From: Nyssa sinensis
Taxonomy: Eukaryota > Streptophyta > Magnoliopsida > Cornales > Nyssaceae
DNA: 64,000 bases
NCBI GenBank assembly: GCA_008638375.1
Contig: CM018035.1
Span: 7,687,077 to 7,751,076, forward strand
Reading direction: 5' to 3'
Shown here: piece after piece, positions 22,040 to 34,580 of the stretch
How positions within the stretch are numbered: position 1 is the first letter of the stretch
Layout: every line of letters starts with the position of its first letter
Notes under the pieces: generated by a model
The model's database searches: none
What the model saw: the letters and a program-made list of their open reading frames with translations, nothing else
What the model was told of the DNA's origin: nothing
Made by a program: the position numbers and the translations under genes

Positions 22040-23372
22040 TATGCAATAGTTCACAAACTTGCTCTCTTGTTCTAATTGAAATATTGCATGTCTATAAACT
22101 TGCTCTCTTGTTCTAATTGAAATACTGCATGTCTAAACTTTAGATGGTAATACGGAGATGAGATTTGAGAAATTGGGTTATGATTTTGTTTTTATTTCGT
22201 TTCTTTCTTCTTCTTTTTTAAAACTTTATTTAAGCTAAAAATATATTCTTTATATTCTTACATCTGTATATGCATGAACAGCAAGGCACTAGAGGAAGCA
22301 GAAATCACGTGTAGTCAAAGGAAGAAGGCCCAGATTGAATTTGAAGGCACATTAAGATGTCAGACTGCACACTACCAGAGAAGAAACATTATAGTATGCA
22401 TTTATAATAAGATTCAAATCAGAGCCATTGCCAAGATAAAGAGATCCTTTACCTTCAGAGGAAGGGTGATTATTCCATCCCACATCTAGAAGGAAGTTAA
22501 AGACGATATTGCTAAATTTGCAGAAGAACAAGGGATAGCATGTCATTGTGAACTTAAGGATGTAAAGTCATGTCATCATGAACTTAAGGATGCAAAGTCA
22601 CCGCCACCCTCACTAGAGCATCCATACAAATCTTAAGATCCAATTCGAATGGATACTTGGTGGTTTAATAAAGACACAGAATAAGTTTGTTTTTCAAGTT
22701 TCAAAATTTGAACATCTTATGTCTTTAAATTTGAAACTTGAAAAACAAACTTATTCTATGTCTTTATTAAACCACCAAGTATCCATTCGAATTGGATCCT
22801 GGTATTTGTATGGATGCTCTGGTAAGGGTGGGGGCTGTGACTTTGGCGGCGGTGACTTTGCATCCTTAAGTTCACGATGACATGCTATCCTTTGTTCTTC
22901 TGCAAATTTAGCAATATTGTCTTTGACTTCCTTCTGGATGTGCGATGGAATTAACCACCCTTCCTCTGAAGGTAAAGGATCTTTTTATCTTACAATGACT
23001 CTGATTTGAATCTTATTATGAATGCATACTATAATGTTTCTTCTCTGGTAGTGTGCAGTTTGACATTTTAATGTGCCTTCAAATTAAATCCGGGCCTTCT
23101 TCCTTTGACTGCACGTGATTTCTGCTTCCTCTAGTGCCTTTCTGTTCATGCATATACAGATGTAAGAATATATTTTTAGCTAAAATAAAGTTTTTAAAGA
23201 AAAAGAGGAAGAAAGAAACGAAATAAAATCATAACCCAATTTCTCAAATCTTATCTCTGTATTACCATCTAAAGTTTAGACATGCAGTATTTCAATTAGA
23301 ACAAGAGAGCAAGTTTATAGACATGCGGTATTTCAATTAGAACAAGATAGCAAGTTTGTGAACTATTGCATA
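22040..23372. repeat. 1.33-kb inverted repeat (arms of about 0.65 kb)
   Basis: The left arm runs from TATGCAATAG (22040) to AAGTTTCAAAATTT (22709) and the right arm from AAATTTGAAACTT (22727) to CTATTGCATA (23372). They are reverse complements with about 5-10% differences and some indels, with a loop of only about 17 bases. Both arms contain a 44-bp internal tandem duplication (CTCTCTTGTTCTAATTGAAAT unit, differing slightly), so that duplication predates the inversion. The arms also contain coding-like text on the sense strand of the left arm (KALEEAEITCSQRKKAQIEF; DDIAKFAEEQGIACH), broken by stops; I do not recognise the family. If transcribed the locus would make long double-stranded RNA. 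Confidence 0.93.
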
Positions 23373-23783
23373 GGTTAGAAAGAAACTTCTATTGCTTATG
23401 AGAAGATTGCTTACACTTGATTGAGTAAGTAATAAATGAGAGCCCACCTCCTTTTATAGGGTCTTGGTCTTACAATGGACGATTAAGATCATTTTGATCT
23501 AAGACTATATGGGTGAGTTTAGAGAATCATTCTAGAATCCTCAAGTATCTATAGCATTCTAGAATACTTTATACAAGAGTAGAAGTATGTACAAGGTTCT
23601 ACACAAGTTTAGGACTTCAAGAATGTTGTAGAGAATTCATGCAGGCTTTCTATGCAGATAATTCTAGGACTAGAAAATCCATGCAGGCTTGCTAGGTAGA
23701 CAAAAGTGATCGTCTAGTAAGCGTTCATCGCCTGCGTGGCGTCCATGTGACGTAACTTTTCTGCAGACAGACAGATCGTGACA
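23373..23783 (-). mobile_element. LTR-like fragment
   Basis: Read on the - strand it starts TGTCACGATCTG, carries repeated TTCTAGAATG-like motifs and a promoter-like CCCTATAAAAGGAGG at about 23450-23464, and runs into the right arm of the inverted repeat. This is the layout of a plant LTR up to and beyond its TATA box. No matching second LTR, primer-binding site or target duplication was found, so the call is tentative. Confidence 0.4.
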
Positions 23784-26279
23784 TCCTTTTAAACTTGGAG
23801 TTAATTAGAATTAATATTCAATAAATTAATAATTTTTTATAATTAAAATTAATAATTAATAAATTTTTATGAAAATAACTTCATAAATAATTAATAGTTC
23901 TATCACTTAATTATTAACAAATTTTAGTTTTTTTATAATATTAATTATTAGAGAAATAAAATAGTTATATATGTAGTTATATATATATATTTATATATCT
24001 TATTTATGACATGTATTTATAATTATATGAATTAATTTTATATAATTGAAGTTAAAAGTATTGTAAATGAGAAAAATTATAATATAAAAAAACACGACTT
24101 CTTTATTTAAAATGGATATTAAGAGTGTTTTATGCCACAAGTTGAATATTTTATATAAAAAACTAAAAATTCATTAAATATATATATATATATATAGATA
24201 TATATATTATCATTTATTTGTAAGAAAGAGTTATTGGTTGGTAAGAATACGAAAAAATTTAATAATTAATAAAATTTTAATTTTCATGTCTATTAATTAT
24301 AAGAGTCTTAATTGTAATGTTAAATTATTATAATATTAAAGAAAATTTCAATCTCCCATGAATATAAATTCAAATTACACACTAAAATTTGAATTTATAT
24401 TCATGCAAAACCAGACCCACTTCCCGATCTCAAGTCTAAACCTCACCACTCTCTCTCTTTTTCAAATATCTCCGTTGCAATATAAATTTTGATGACAGTG
24501 AAGGTAGCTTTCGGCAAGAATTTAGAGTGAATCTTATTTGAAATTCGCATAGGATTTCCATGGAACATGGGCTCTACTATAAAGTCAGACAAAAAAAAAA
24601 AATTGAACGCTTTAAACTTTACTTAAAGAAAATGTCTCAAAATTTATAAATTTTGAATATAATTAAATTAGAATTCTAATATTAATAAAAGTCTAATTTT
24701 ACAAAAGACTTTTATTTTATGTATTTATAATATAATTAAATTAGAAATTTAAGATTAATAAAATTTAAACTCTAAAAAAAAACCCAATAAAAACTCCTTA
24801 AAAAAAATTAATTGTATTAATAGAGTTTTATTTGTATTGTACTATAATATTTTAATATTATATAATTTAAAAATAAATATAATATATATAATAAAATAAA
24901 TTACATTAATATTTAAAAATAAACTTCATTTAGAGTTATTACTTTATCATTTTAAATCTTCAATTATATAGAACTGCACTATCATCATCGCAACTCAAAG
25001 ATTTGTCTCAAGTAATGTCAACTTCGGCCAGAAAGACGACCTCCAATTGTCTCAATGATAATATGTTATAAAGCATCAATTAGACTTTTCCAGAAGATAA
25101 TAGACATCATTTTGCTAAGTACTAATGCAAATGTCAGGAGAGAATATGAATACTTATAAAAATTAGGAGTAATGTTTTGTGGTACAATTTTTTTTTTGTT
25201 GTAACACTACTCGTATGAACGTGGGGTCGTACTTATCACACTCACATGAGTCTCACATCTATACGAGTAATTATACTAAAAATAAAAATTATGCCACAAA
25301 ATATTACTCAAATTAATCTCCAGCTCACTTATGAATGATATAAATGATAGTATTGATCTTTATAATTATTACTTATCAGCTAAAGGGGAAGTCATGGTAT
25401 CTTAGACATGCACGAGCAGTTGAACTCCCAACCTAACTCTAATTTTAATAACATTTTTTAGTTTACTTTTTTTAATTAATTTATAAGTGATTAAAATGAT
25501 GAAAAAGCAAAATTATAAAATTTTTCTTTCTCACAAATAATAAAACTTTACAATTTTGCTACTAGTGAATTCCTTAATCACCGTACTTTAAATATTATTT
25601 TTTTTTTAGATAAATTTTTACTATCTTGAAAGTCTCTTTTGACCATCCCATATGTGGCTCAAAATCTCAATAAAAGTAATAACAATTGAAAATTTTCTTT
25701 ATTTTTATGAAATTTTATAGTTTTACTAAAAATTGTTAAATTTTAATTGCTTCATGGGATGAATTTTATAGGTTTCGAGTAAATTGTTTTTCAAAATTTC
25801 ATATCAATATGGATCTTGTTTGATAGATGTCGATTTTTAGACTCTAAATATATAAATTTTATTAAAAATGAGTTTATATTTTACAAGTTTTTGAATTTTA
25901 AAGCTTGTAAAACTTTCTTGAAAAAGTATTATATATTCACAGTGATTCACTTAAATGAGGTGTATTTTCGTCCGCAGATAATTAAAGAACTTGTGACATT
26001 AATATGTTTGGGTGTGGATCATATTATAATTTCCGTTCTTTTTGTATACTTTTGGCCGAACTACCCCTTTAAATTTGTCATCTTGTTTTCTTTCCACTAT
26101 GTTGGGATAAGTAGGAGGAAAAAGATAAGATGATAGCATTAGTTATGAGAGAGAGGAGAGGAGAGTGTAATTCCTCATTCATGCTTGGATAACAATTAAA
26201 AGAAAAAAGAGTAAAAAAAACATGAAAGGGACAGTGTAGACATCTCATTTTGTGACTCTTGATTGAATAGGATTAAAAC
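23784..26279. other. AT-rich spacer
   Basis: Very AT-rich with (TA)n runs near 23980 and 24180. The ORF at 25816-26133 is AT-driven and unlike any known protein. No gene is seen. Confidence 0.5.
24357..24405. repeat. Perfect 20-bp hairpin
   Basis: CATGAATATAAATTCAAATT (24357-24376) is followed after 9 bases by its exact reverse complement (24386-24405). Confidence 0.9.
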
Positions 26280-27240
26280 CTTAACATCAGGGTAGTCCAA
26301 GAACATTTTGGTCATTTTACTAGCGTATTTCGAGAAACCCCTTGAGTAGGGGAAGCTTCGTCATTTTTGATAAATTACTAAGATATTTCCTACTTCAGAA
26401 TATTTTGATAATTTCTCACACAATTTAGACCCTAGAGGTATTCTGGTCATTTTGTACATTTTTTACCCCCACGGGTATTCTCATAATTTTACACATCTTC
26501 TTGGTCCTCAAGGGCACCCCTCATAATTCCTAAAGACTTCCCATCTCATAGAGGTATTTCGGTAATTTTACCGAATCCTACCTCTAGTAGGACTTTTCTA
26601 CCCATTAGGGCATTTCGATGATTTTTCTACAGTCCTACCTCTAGTAAGACTCTCTTACCCTTGGGAGCTATTTTGGTATTTTTGACCAGATTCTTACCTT
26701 TAGTAGGACTCTTTTGGATTCGTCTGCCCATTGGAGGGCATTTTGATAATTTTACCAAGAGTCCTACCTCTGGTACGACTCTTTTACTCTTGGGAGACAT
26801 TTTTGTATTTTTGGCCAAAGTCTTATCTTTCTACTTGACTCCATTGGCCATTGGAAGATGTTTTGGTAATTTATCATAATCCTACCTCTAGTAGGACTCT
26901 CATGCCCTTGGGAGGCATTCAGAATTTTTGGCCAAAGTTCTACCTTCCACCTTGGTAGGTAGCACTCATCTACCCTTTAGAGGGTATTTCAAAAATTTTG
27001 GCAACATTTTGTATTTGGAATGCATTTTGGTAAGTTTGGCACAGTCTTACCCTTAGTAAGACTCTTTGGTTACCTAATGGGCATTTTCGTAATTTTTTTG
27101 TCATTTTACTCATTTGGGGGGAGATAATTTGGTAATTTCAACACTTTGGTGACAAGTTAGGCACATTTCCTTGCCTTTAAGGGTAATTTGGAGATTCTCA
27201 CCAAATTAGAGAAAAATTTGGTAATCTTGAGTGATAGTTG
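26280..27240. repeat. Degenerate minisatellite (about 57-68 bp units)
   Basis: Units of the type CCTACCTCTAGTAGGACTCT followed by CCCTTGGGAGGCATTTTGG and TAATTTT recur at least ten times with substitutions and small indels. The ORFs on both strands here (26627-26879) are translations of the repeat. It seems to be part of, or next to, the repetitive segment that continues to 29.8 kb. Confidence 0.8.
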
Positions 27241-29790
27241 TGCATTTGTGCATAATTAGGACTTTTTTTTTCTAGAGTTTGTTTGAATCTAATTTCTAGA
27301 CATTTTTTTAAAGAAGATTCATTGAATCTAGACATTTGCATTTTTAAAGTTTATTTAGAAATAAACTCTTTTTTTCTTAATTCTTATTTGGTCTAGCATG
27401 TAGACATTGATCCTATAAGTTCTTGCATTTTCATAATTCATTTTTCATTTATTTATTTAGGATATTCATTTTCTAGTATAATTATTTGATTATTTGATTG
27501 ATTTAATATATAATTATCACTTAAGACATGATTTGGGAGGTCAATTATAGACCATTGGATTCAATCGTAAAATTTTTCTTATAAATAGACCCCATTGGTC
27601 ACCATTCTAGAAGTCGAAAAATCCATAACCTTATGATGTTGTTCTAGTGCTAGAGCCTTATTTTTCATTAGAAGTTTTCAAGTCCTTTTTTCTCTCAAGA
27701 CTGAAGCCCTGCTCAATTGATGATCTCAAGTCAAGAAATAAGCCGAAACTCTACCCGAGTAACGATCTCAAGCCAAGCATTCCTAATCCCTTTCTTACCT
27801 GGTTTTTTTCTTTTTCAACACTCTTGATAGAAGAGGGTAAATTAGAGAACTACGTGACTTTGATTTCATGCATGTACATTTCTTTTATTTGTAATTTAAT
27901 CGGTCAGTCATCACCTTCTATCACCATTGATAGAAGTGATCTGTCGTGGAAATCAATCGAATTACCAAACTAAACTACTAGTATAGTAGAGAAATAAGGG
28001 TCGAACTCAAAGAAACTGTTAATTGTTTAAAAACCAAAGTTGAGATTAATTTTAATTCAAATTAACAAAGATTGATTGTTGTTGATTTTCTTTCTAAAAT
28101 TAAATGAGAATTATAATTAAAGCAAATATTAAACTGAATTAACAATGAATCGAATTAAAAGAGGATTCTTAGGGTGTTGAATCCACCACTAATCTTATAA
28201 CTAGCTTCAATTGTATTAATTCTTCAGCCATTAAATTTGGACGTAAAATATGTATTTTGGCTACAAGCTTCAATACAATCATCAAGAAAACCACGCACCA
28301 AAACCCTAAGCACGAATCATCTTTGGTCAATACAAATTGTCTATGCTAATTCTAAGGTCATAGTCACAATTTGTTTTCCCTAAGTTATGACTCGTCCTAC
28401 GGTTTTGATGTATGTACACATATTACTATTGTATAACCACATAAACAAAATCACAGAAATTGATTATGTGAAACTGAATAATATGATCATTGCCTTAATA
28501 AAATCCCAATGTTATACAATCAACATCCAAAACTAATTAACCCAAAAATAAAAATACAAAGAAGCAATATTACTTGAGTAAGGTTTCATCTAAACCGTGG
28601 AAGAGGAGACCACCATAGCCATGAAGTTCTTCATTTTCTTCTTTAGAGTCATCTCCTTCCTTCCTCTCCTCCTCAAGATTCCCAAAAACGGCCTTCTCCT
28701 TTTCTAAAACCCTAGCTCACAATATTATCCCTTTTTTTCAAAATTACCCCCACAAAATAAGAAAATCAAGAAAATAAAGTAAAATCCCGTCATTAGACAT
28801 TAGGGGCCCAAAAAGGGAGTCTAAAGTGTTCCAAAATAGAACCTATAATGCTAAAATAGGCCCTGGTCCAACTACATATGGATCAAACCTTTTTTCTAAC
28901 CCAAAATCACTTGTTTTCCACTTCTTTTAGCACTTCAAAGCCCAATATTTTCCTTTTGCTCCAAATCCACCACGAAATCATCAACTTTGACGAGCTTTCT
29001 CTGCAAAAAGACAAAACAAGAATTAACTAGCAAATGCATATAGATTGGAGAAATTAAAATAATAAAAGTGCCAGAATATCTAGGGTTAACAAAATAAATA
29101 TGCACTTTTTAACCAGTTATCAAGAAGTGGGTGACATGAGCCCACTTGCTTGATCCATCATTTCCTATCTCTTTTGGTATGAAGGAATGACCATCTATTG
29201 GCTTCTATCACCCCTGATAGAAGCAAATTAAGTGGCAATTTAAAAGCCTATTTTATTTCTATTTGTATTTCATTCATCTATAATCAATACTTTAATTTCC
29301 TTTTCTTTTTTATTTTTGCATTTTATGTATGATGAACGAACATTGTATCTTAACACCTGAGGCGGGTCTATTCGGACTTGGTGGGTAGGTGCCTAACACC
29401 TTGCCACTCTGTACCTTAGCCCCCATATCCATTTTCTTTTCTTATGCATTATTTCATTGTTTTTCTTTTATTTAACCATGTCAAGGGGGTTTTAAAATGT
29501 AACTAGGATCCAAAGCGACATAGTCTCTTTAATTCCATTTTGAATCTTTTTTACATGTATTATTTCTCATGGGATGTTACGGCTTTGTTTGTTCAACTGC
29601 CCAAAACAAACTGACGACTCTTCTTTCTTCTTACTTTCTTAGAGGTGTTTTTTTCCCACATTTAAAGAATGAGACGATCGGATCCTCGAGTCTCCGAGAA
29701 TCCTTTTCTGGCGATGGTGCTCACAAACATTTTTGTTATTTTGTAAAAAAAAAATAATGATTGAAGGGGGTATTTGTCATAACTCGAAAT
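27241..29790. other. Repetitive segment hosting a nested insertion
   Basis: Sequence on both sides of the 27937-29122 insertion appears to be one older element. At its right side a polypurine run, TTGAAGGGGG (29762-29771), is followed by TGTCATAACTCG, which looks like a polypurine tract before an LTR start. No coding frame for a retrotransposon is left. Confidence 0.35.
27937..29122. mobile_element. Probable solo LTR (1186 bp)
   Basis: The segment begins TGATCTGTCG and ends CAGTTATCA, so it has TG...CA ends with a 4-bp TGAT/ATCA inversion, and it is flanked by a perfect 5-bp duplication AGAAG (27932-27936 and 29123-29127). It contains a GGGTCGAACTC motif common in a plant LTR group, but no open frame, which fits a solo LTR left after recombination. 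Confidence 0.65.
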
Positions 29791-30579
29791 CCAAAGTCGT
29801 GACGTAAGGGTCATTTGACCCCTAACTGGAGGTAATGCACTAGATCAATCCAGTCAAGTGTATTAAAAATATAGGCCAATTTTTTTGAACAATCATTATT
29901 TCTTTTAATTAGTTTCATTTCATTAATATGATTGTACTTGTTCAACTCTCATAAAGGGATTAAGTGAAATTAATTTTCGTCAGATTCAACGATACAATAA
30001 ATGTATAACAGTGTTACACAGAATATATAATATGGTCATAATGTTCAAAGCTAACTCTACTATCTACTGATACAAGTATAAATGAGATCAATAAAAGGGT
30101 ACATGCACCCGTATACAAATTAAGTAATAATAGAGTGTAAGTCCATCTTCTGTCTGACATTAATCCCATAGTTGTCGTCTACAAGTTTAGTACTTGTCAT
30201 CCATATGAACAACACAGATGAGCTATAACTCTTAGTAGGGTTTTTCAAAACATACGTGTAAAAATTAATGCAGACTCTATGTGGGCAAACCCTAATGTTC
30301 AACATGCAACATAGACATCCAAAGACATCATAAAACAATCTACAGGTTTAGATTCATTAATCAATATGTTACGATATAATTCAATGTTGCAAAAGAGTAG
30401 CGAAATGGACAATATAGTTTTACTACACATCAAGGTGTACATGTCCCACAATGAATGTCATTTTCTATTCAAAGCAATATCAACAACAATATATTTCTAA
30501 TGTGTACAATCCACAACAAAACTATATGATCAAGTGTACAATATCCAACATATACAAGTTCACAATACAATCACATAAT

Positions 30580-30615
<36 letters not shown>

Positions 30616-30889
30616 TTTAACAATACAATCAATGCAACGCATCCATGCTTCATGCATGCACACTTTCATAAATGGATTATGATATCATGTTCGTACTTTA
30701 ATATATGCAGGAGCTCCATCTAGCCCATCCTAAGCCTGCAAGTCTACATACTCAATACCCGAGGTGCCAATCATGAACTACTAACTCATTAGGATCATGG
30801 CAACCTCCCGCGTGAATTTATTGCTTGCAGTCAAAGGAAAACTCTGTACCAAACACTAAGAATCCGGGTAATAAGTTCCTCTACCCTAA
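29791..30889. other. Spacer, no gene seen
   Basis: AT-rich, with a (TA)n tract at 30581-30613. Short ORFs at 30120 (-) and 30451 (+) have no family features. The stretch at 30715-30890 is less AT-rich and adjoins the F-box copy 2, and may be part of the duplicated locus. Confidence 0.4.
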
Positions 30890-31138
30890 TCAATGTTAAA
30901 ACCATATCCAAATCTCATTGAACTGTATGCATATGAATGTATGGTAATATTCATCTATTCAATTCAACGATATATCCCATATTTTTAAAATTAGAAGTTG
31001 TAAAGTAAAATACTTACCAGTAATACAAATTAAATAACAAAGGAGACACCTCTATCGAGGAGGTGCAATAAAAGAGGTTGTCACCATATAATGCATTCAC
31101 TTTCAACTCCAATTGCCTTCAATTAATTAGTTAAAAAG

Positions 31139-31660
31139 CATGGATACGGATATGGAATATAAAATACAATACGATACGGACATATAAATACATTATTTTT
31201 AAAAAAATAGAACACAAATACATAAAAGATTACGTTGAATATATATATATGTATATAATATGTGACTATATAATAAAAAACTAATATTATTTTAATTAAA
31301 ATTAGATTAAAAAATACACAAATCACAAAAATATTGTTAAGATACTTAAACAACAAAGTCATTAAATTCAAATTCAAGAAGTTCTTCATTTAATCATTAA
31401 CATTCATGATCTATGTTCCAAACGAATTTAATAACTATTACATAAAACATATACATATATATATATATAACCAAAAAAAGAACTAATGAGAAAAAGATGA
31501 TAATTTTTTTTTTTTTTAAAAAAAAAGGTGTCTCAAATGTGTCTAGAATATGTCCAAATTTTAAAATAAAAAAAAATAGATACTTTTTTTTCACTTGTTC
31601 GAGATGTGTCCGAAAATATCGATGTTTAACACATGCCTGACACAGACATATGAGTTAAAA
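31139..31660. mobile_element. MITE-like insertion in F-box copy 2
   Basis: It begins with ATGGATACGGATATGG and repeated ATACGATACGGAC, and ends with GTGTCCGAAAATATCG and CCTGACACAGACAT, the kind of reverse-related termini seen in plant GATACGGACACG-type MITEs. The segment is absent from copy 1 at the same point. The exact ends are uncertain. Confidence 0.4.
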
Positions 31661-32016
31661 TAGAGTGTCAATATTCTATAATTACTTGATATTGGAAAGT
31701 TAAGGTATTTTGAAAAGATTCTAACAAGCAAGTAAAACTAAAGACACTACATAAGATGCTCTATATTTTGTAAAAAGATAGAACAACGAAGAGAAACACA
31801 AAAACACAACATGATTTTACAGACTAACCAAATGATCAAATTTCAACATTAGGGACTCTGGCTATGGGAGATAACTTGAAAACCAATATGAACCCCCAGA
31901 GGATAAGAAACATTTTTTAGAGGCATGGTTATCACCGGTCCGAGTGTGTTTAAAAAACACGAGATTCGTTGAAGAAATCTCAAGATTTTTCAAACCATGG
32001 CAGTAATGTATCTTTC

Positions 32017-32680
32017 TGTTGGCTAATTAAATCGAGTTTATAATTTTAGGAAGTTTTTTAATTTGGTTTATCGAGTTCTTATAATATTTGGAATGTTTTT
32101 TAAAGAGTCCTAATTATAGTTAGACTAATATTCTAGCGATGGTTAATTTTTTAATTATAGTTAAACAAGTTATAGTAGTTTGTGTGAAATTAGATGTTCT
32201 AATTAATATAAAATTTAGAGTCAGTATAATTATATATATATATATATATGTGAGTCTCTGTTGTATGAAATTATAAGTCACAAAAATAATAGAGTTGTGA
32301 ACAAAACGAAAAGGAGCCCCGACCGCATGCCTAATAGTTCGTGAGAGAAAACTGGTGGCCATGTGTTGCCTGAGTTCATTGGAGAGGAGTTGCTTGATGT
32401 CATGTTACTGTAATGGAAAAAAATGCCTTTCAGTTGATTGATTAGATAATAAATTAATAGTTTGAGATTTTTTGTGTTGGTTTTTATTTGTTACATCTTT
32501 TTAATTCTAAAGTTGGTATCAGAGTAATTTTAAATCTTACAATTGGTATCAATATCAAAGTCATTTTAGAACTTACAATTTGTATCAGTATCAGAGAAAT
32601 TTTAATCTTACAATTGATATAAATATAATTTTTGAATCTTATATACAGTATCAGAACAATTTTAAATCTTACACTTTCGT
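32017..32680 (+). mobile_element. Copia-like LTR piece with repeated primer-site motif
   Basis: A segment absent from F-box copy 1 starts TGTTGGCTAATTAAATC, as copia-type LTRs often do. At 32512-32524 it has TTGGTATCAGAG, the usual primer-binding-site text complementary to initiator tRNA-Met. Instead of gag, about four degenerate 38-40-bp units containing TTACAATTGGTATCA follow up to about 32670. No coding region or second LTR is left. Confidence 0.45.
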
Positions 32681-33300
32681 TGCTTCAACATGAGTGATAA
32701 ATCAAAAATTTTTAAATTTACAAGACGATATGGATGTGCCACGAACGGTGTCATTATTCAATTTTATTTTATTTTTGTTATGTTTCAGCTTTTTAATGTA
32801 GTTTTCATATCAATAAATGAATTGTTATATATATATATATATATATATAAATATTTTATTCTGAAATATTGTAATTATGATTGTTAGATTCTGTAATTTA
32901 TTTGTCAATAAAATTTTAATTTTAGATACCTTATATACATATATTTGAAAAAAAGATTAAATGACTTTCAAAAAGAAAAATAAAATTTGAAAACCTTGAA
33001 AAAAATAATACATAAGAAAATAAAAAATAAAAAAGTTATATTTAAACCTTATATCTGGTAAGCACTCAAACACAAGATTAAAATATAACAATATATTCAC
33101 ACCTTTTATCTAGGTTAACTCCAAATGAATATTCAATATCCCATATAATTTTATATCATATTTGATTCAACTATATCATATCCAATCTCCCTATTTGTTC
33201 GATCGAAGGGACTGAGATGTAAATGTGTAATGCCCCATGAATCATTTGCCGGAAACTTGTTAAGTTAAACTCGAGCCTTTTAACCCCATTGATATATGTA

Positions 33301-34444
33301 ATTCACATGTCAATCATACACAAACTCAAATTAAAAATTTCTTAAATATGAGTCTTAAAAAGTAACCCAATTCAGCCCGTGACCATAACATAAAGACAAT
33401 GACAAGTTAAGAAGATTCTGATAAGGATAATTTACATATGAAATTCAATCATCCATATTCCTCAACATAAAATTAGAAAATCTATGTAATATATATATAT
33501 ATATATATATGGGGTTTGATTGTTTACTTTAATATAATTTAAATTATGCTAACTCATAGATTATTTTCATAATTTCTAATTTATTTAAAATTTAGTAAGA
33601 TTAACCGAATAGGTACATAACAACAAATACATAAAGAAAATGAAGAAAAACGTATTCTAAGTATGGCGCGCGCCACCTTCCTATTTTCTATTCTATGATA
33701 ATAAGCAAACGGTCTCAAAAATCTCATCGAATGCTCTAAATCGCTCCATTGTTTGTTGTTCACCTAATGCTCAAACTTTTGCTTGTATATTGATGTAGTC
33801 AATTTCAAATCGGAGGTCTGCTCCCTCCAACGATAATAAAGCTAGAAACGAATAATGACAATAATTAAATAGAGCAATAATTAAACGTGATTTAAAAACG
33901 TATATTGGAATCTGATTTATAAGTTGTAATTTTCCAAATTCAAGTAAGATTAAAAATCATAAAAATTAGAATTAGAATATATCCATATATAGAAGTTACT
34001 ATATTGAACTATATTTTCTTATTCTGAGATATGTGGTTCTTGGAAGACAATAACCAGTTCGAAACCTCTCTTTGCTATTGTCCTTTATTCATGAGTTCGG
34101 TAGCCCTCCAAGCAAGTTCAATCTTCATATTCCTGAACACTTCGAGACACGCATCATGATTCCAAGCCAATGTCGATTTATGACATATCATATATCATGT
34201 CTCAAATCTGGTTAATTCATTTTGAAATCTAATAAGTTATTTTCTAATTAAATCTACAAAAAAAAGATAAATAATTTGAAATTTTTTTAAAGCTTTGTTT
34301 GATGGGGCGATTTAATGAATAAAAATAAATAAAAAGACAAAAAATGAAATAACTTTTTTTTTCTTACTTATAGTTTTTTTTTAAGAGAGTATCTAGTCTT
34401 TTGGGTGACTACTATCTCTCAATCAAGTAGAAGTCATTGCTTTC
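33301..34444. other. AT-rich spacer
   Basis: A (TA)n tract lies at 33488-33510. Nothing is recognised as a gene. Confidence 0.5.
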
Positions 34445-34580
34445 CCAGTGTAAGTAATCTCACCGAAGTGAGTAATAGTTTGCTCTTAAAGGGATGATGA
34501 TCGAACCTGAAATCTTTCACTAAGCAAATATTTTGCAAGAGGCCCCGCCCCAGGACCAACTGACCTATCCCTCAGGGAGT
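34445..34580 (-). mobile_element. tRNA-derived SINE, copy 2
   Basis: On the - strand an A-box TAGGTCAGTTGGTCCTGG (about 34553-34570) and a B-box AGGTTCGATC (34499-34508) are separated by about 45 bases, as in RNA polymerase III promoters of tRNA-derived SINEs. The 3' part CTCACTTCGGTGAGATTACTT is shared with the copy at 19.3 kb. It does not fold as a real tRNA, so it is not a tRNA gene. Confidence 0.7.

Larger units (their letters stand above)
30890..33300 (-). pseudogene. F-box/LRR gene, decayed copy 2
   Basis: Blocks collinear with copy 1 at the start of the window can be read in the same order: about 30930-31125 matches 390-590 (LRR exon and its GT donor side), 31720-32010 matches 640-960, 32690-32755 matches 990-1040, and 33195-33295 matches 1140-1215 (- strand VKRLEFNLTSF). 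Between the blocks lie insertions of about 0.6 and 0.7 kb that copy 1 lacks. No F-box exon is left at the 5' end and no frame is open. The two loci therefore descend from one F-box/LRR gene family member duplicated about 30 kb apart in the same orientation. Confidence 0.7.

Noticed and set aside
26280..27240. CRISPR-like array
   Set aside because: The units are degenerate over their whole length, with no constant repeat and unique spacer pattern, and the genome is eukaryotic.
34445..34580. tRNA gene
   Set aside because: A and B boxes are present but the sequence cannot form a cloverleaf and is shared with a diverged copy; SINE fits better.
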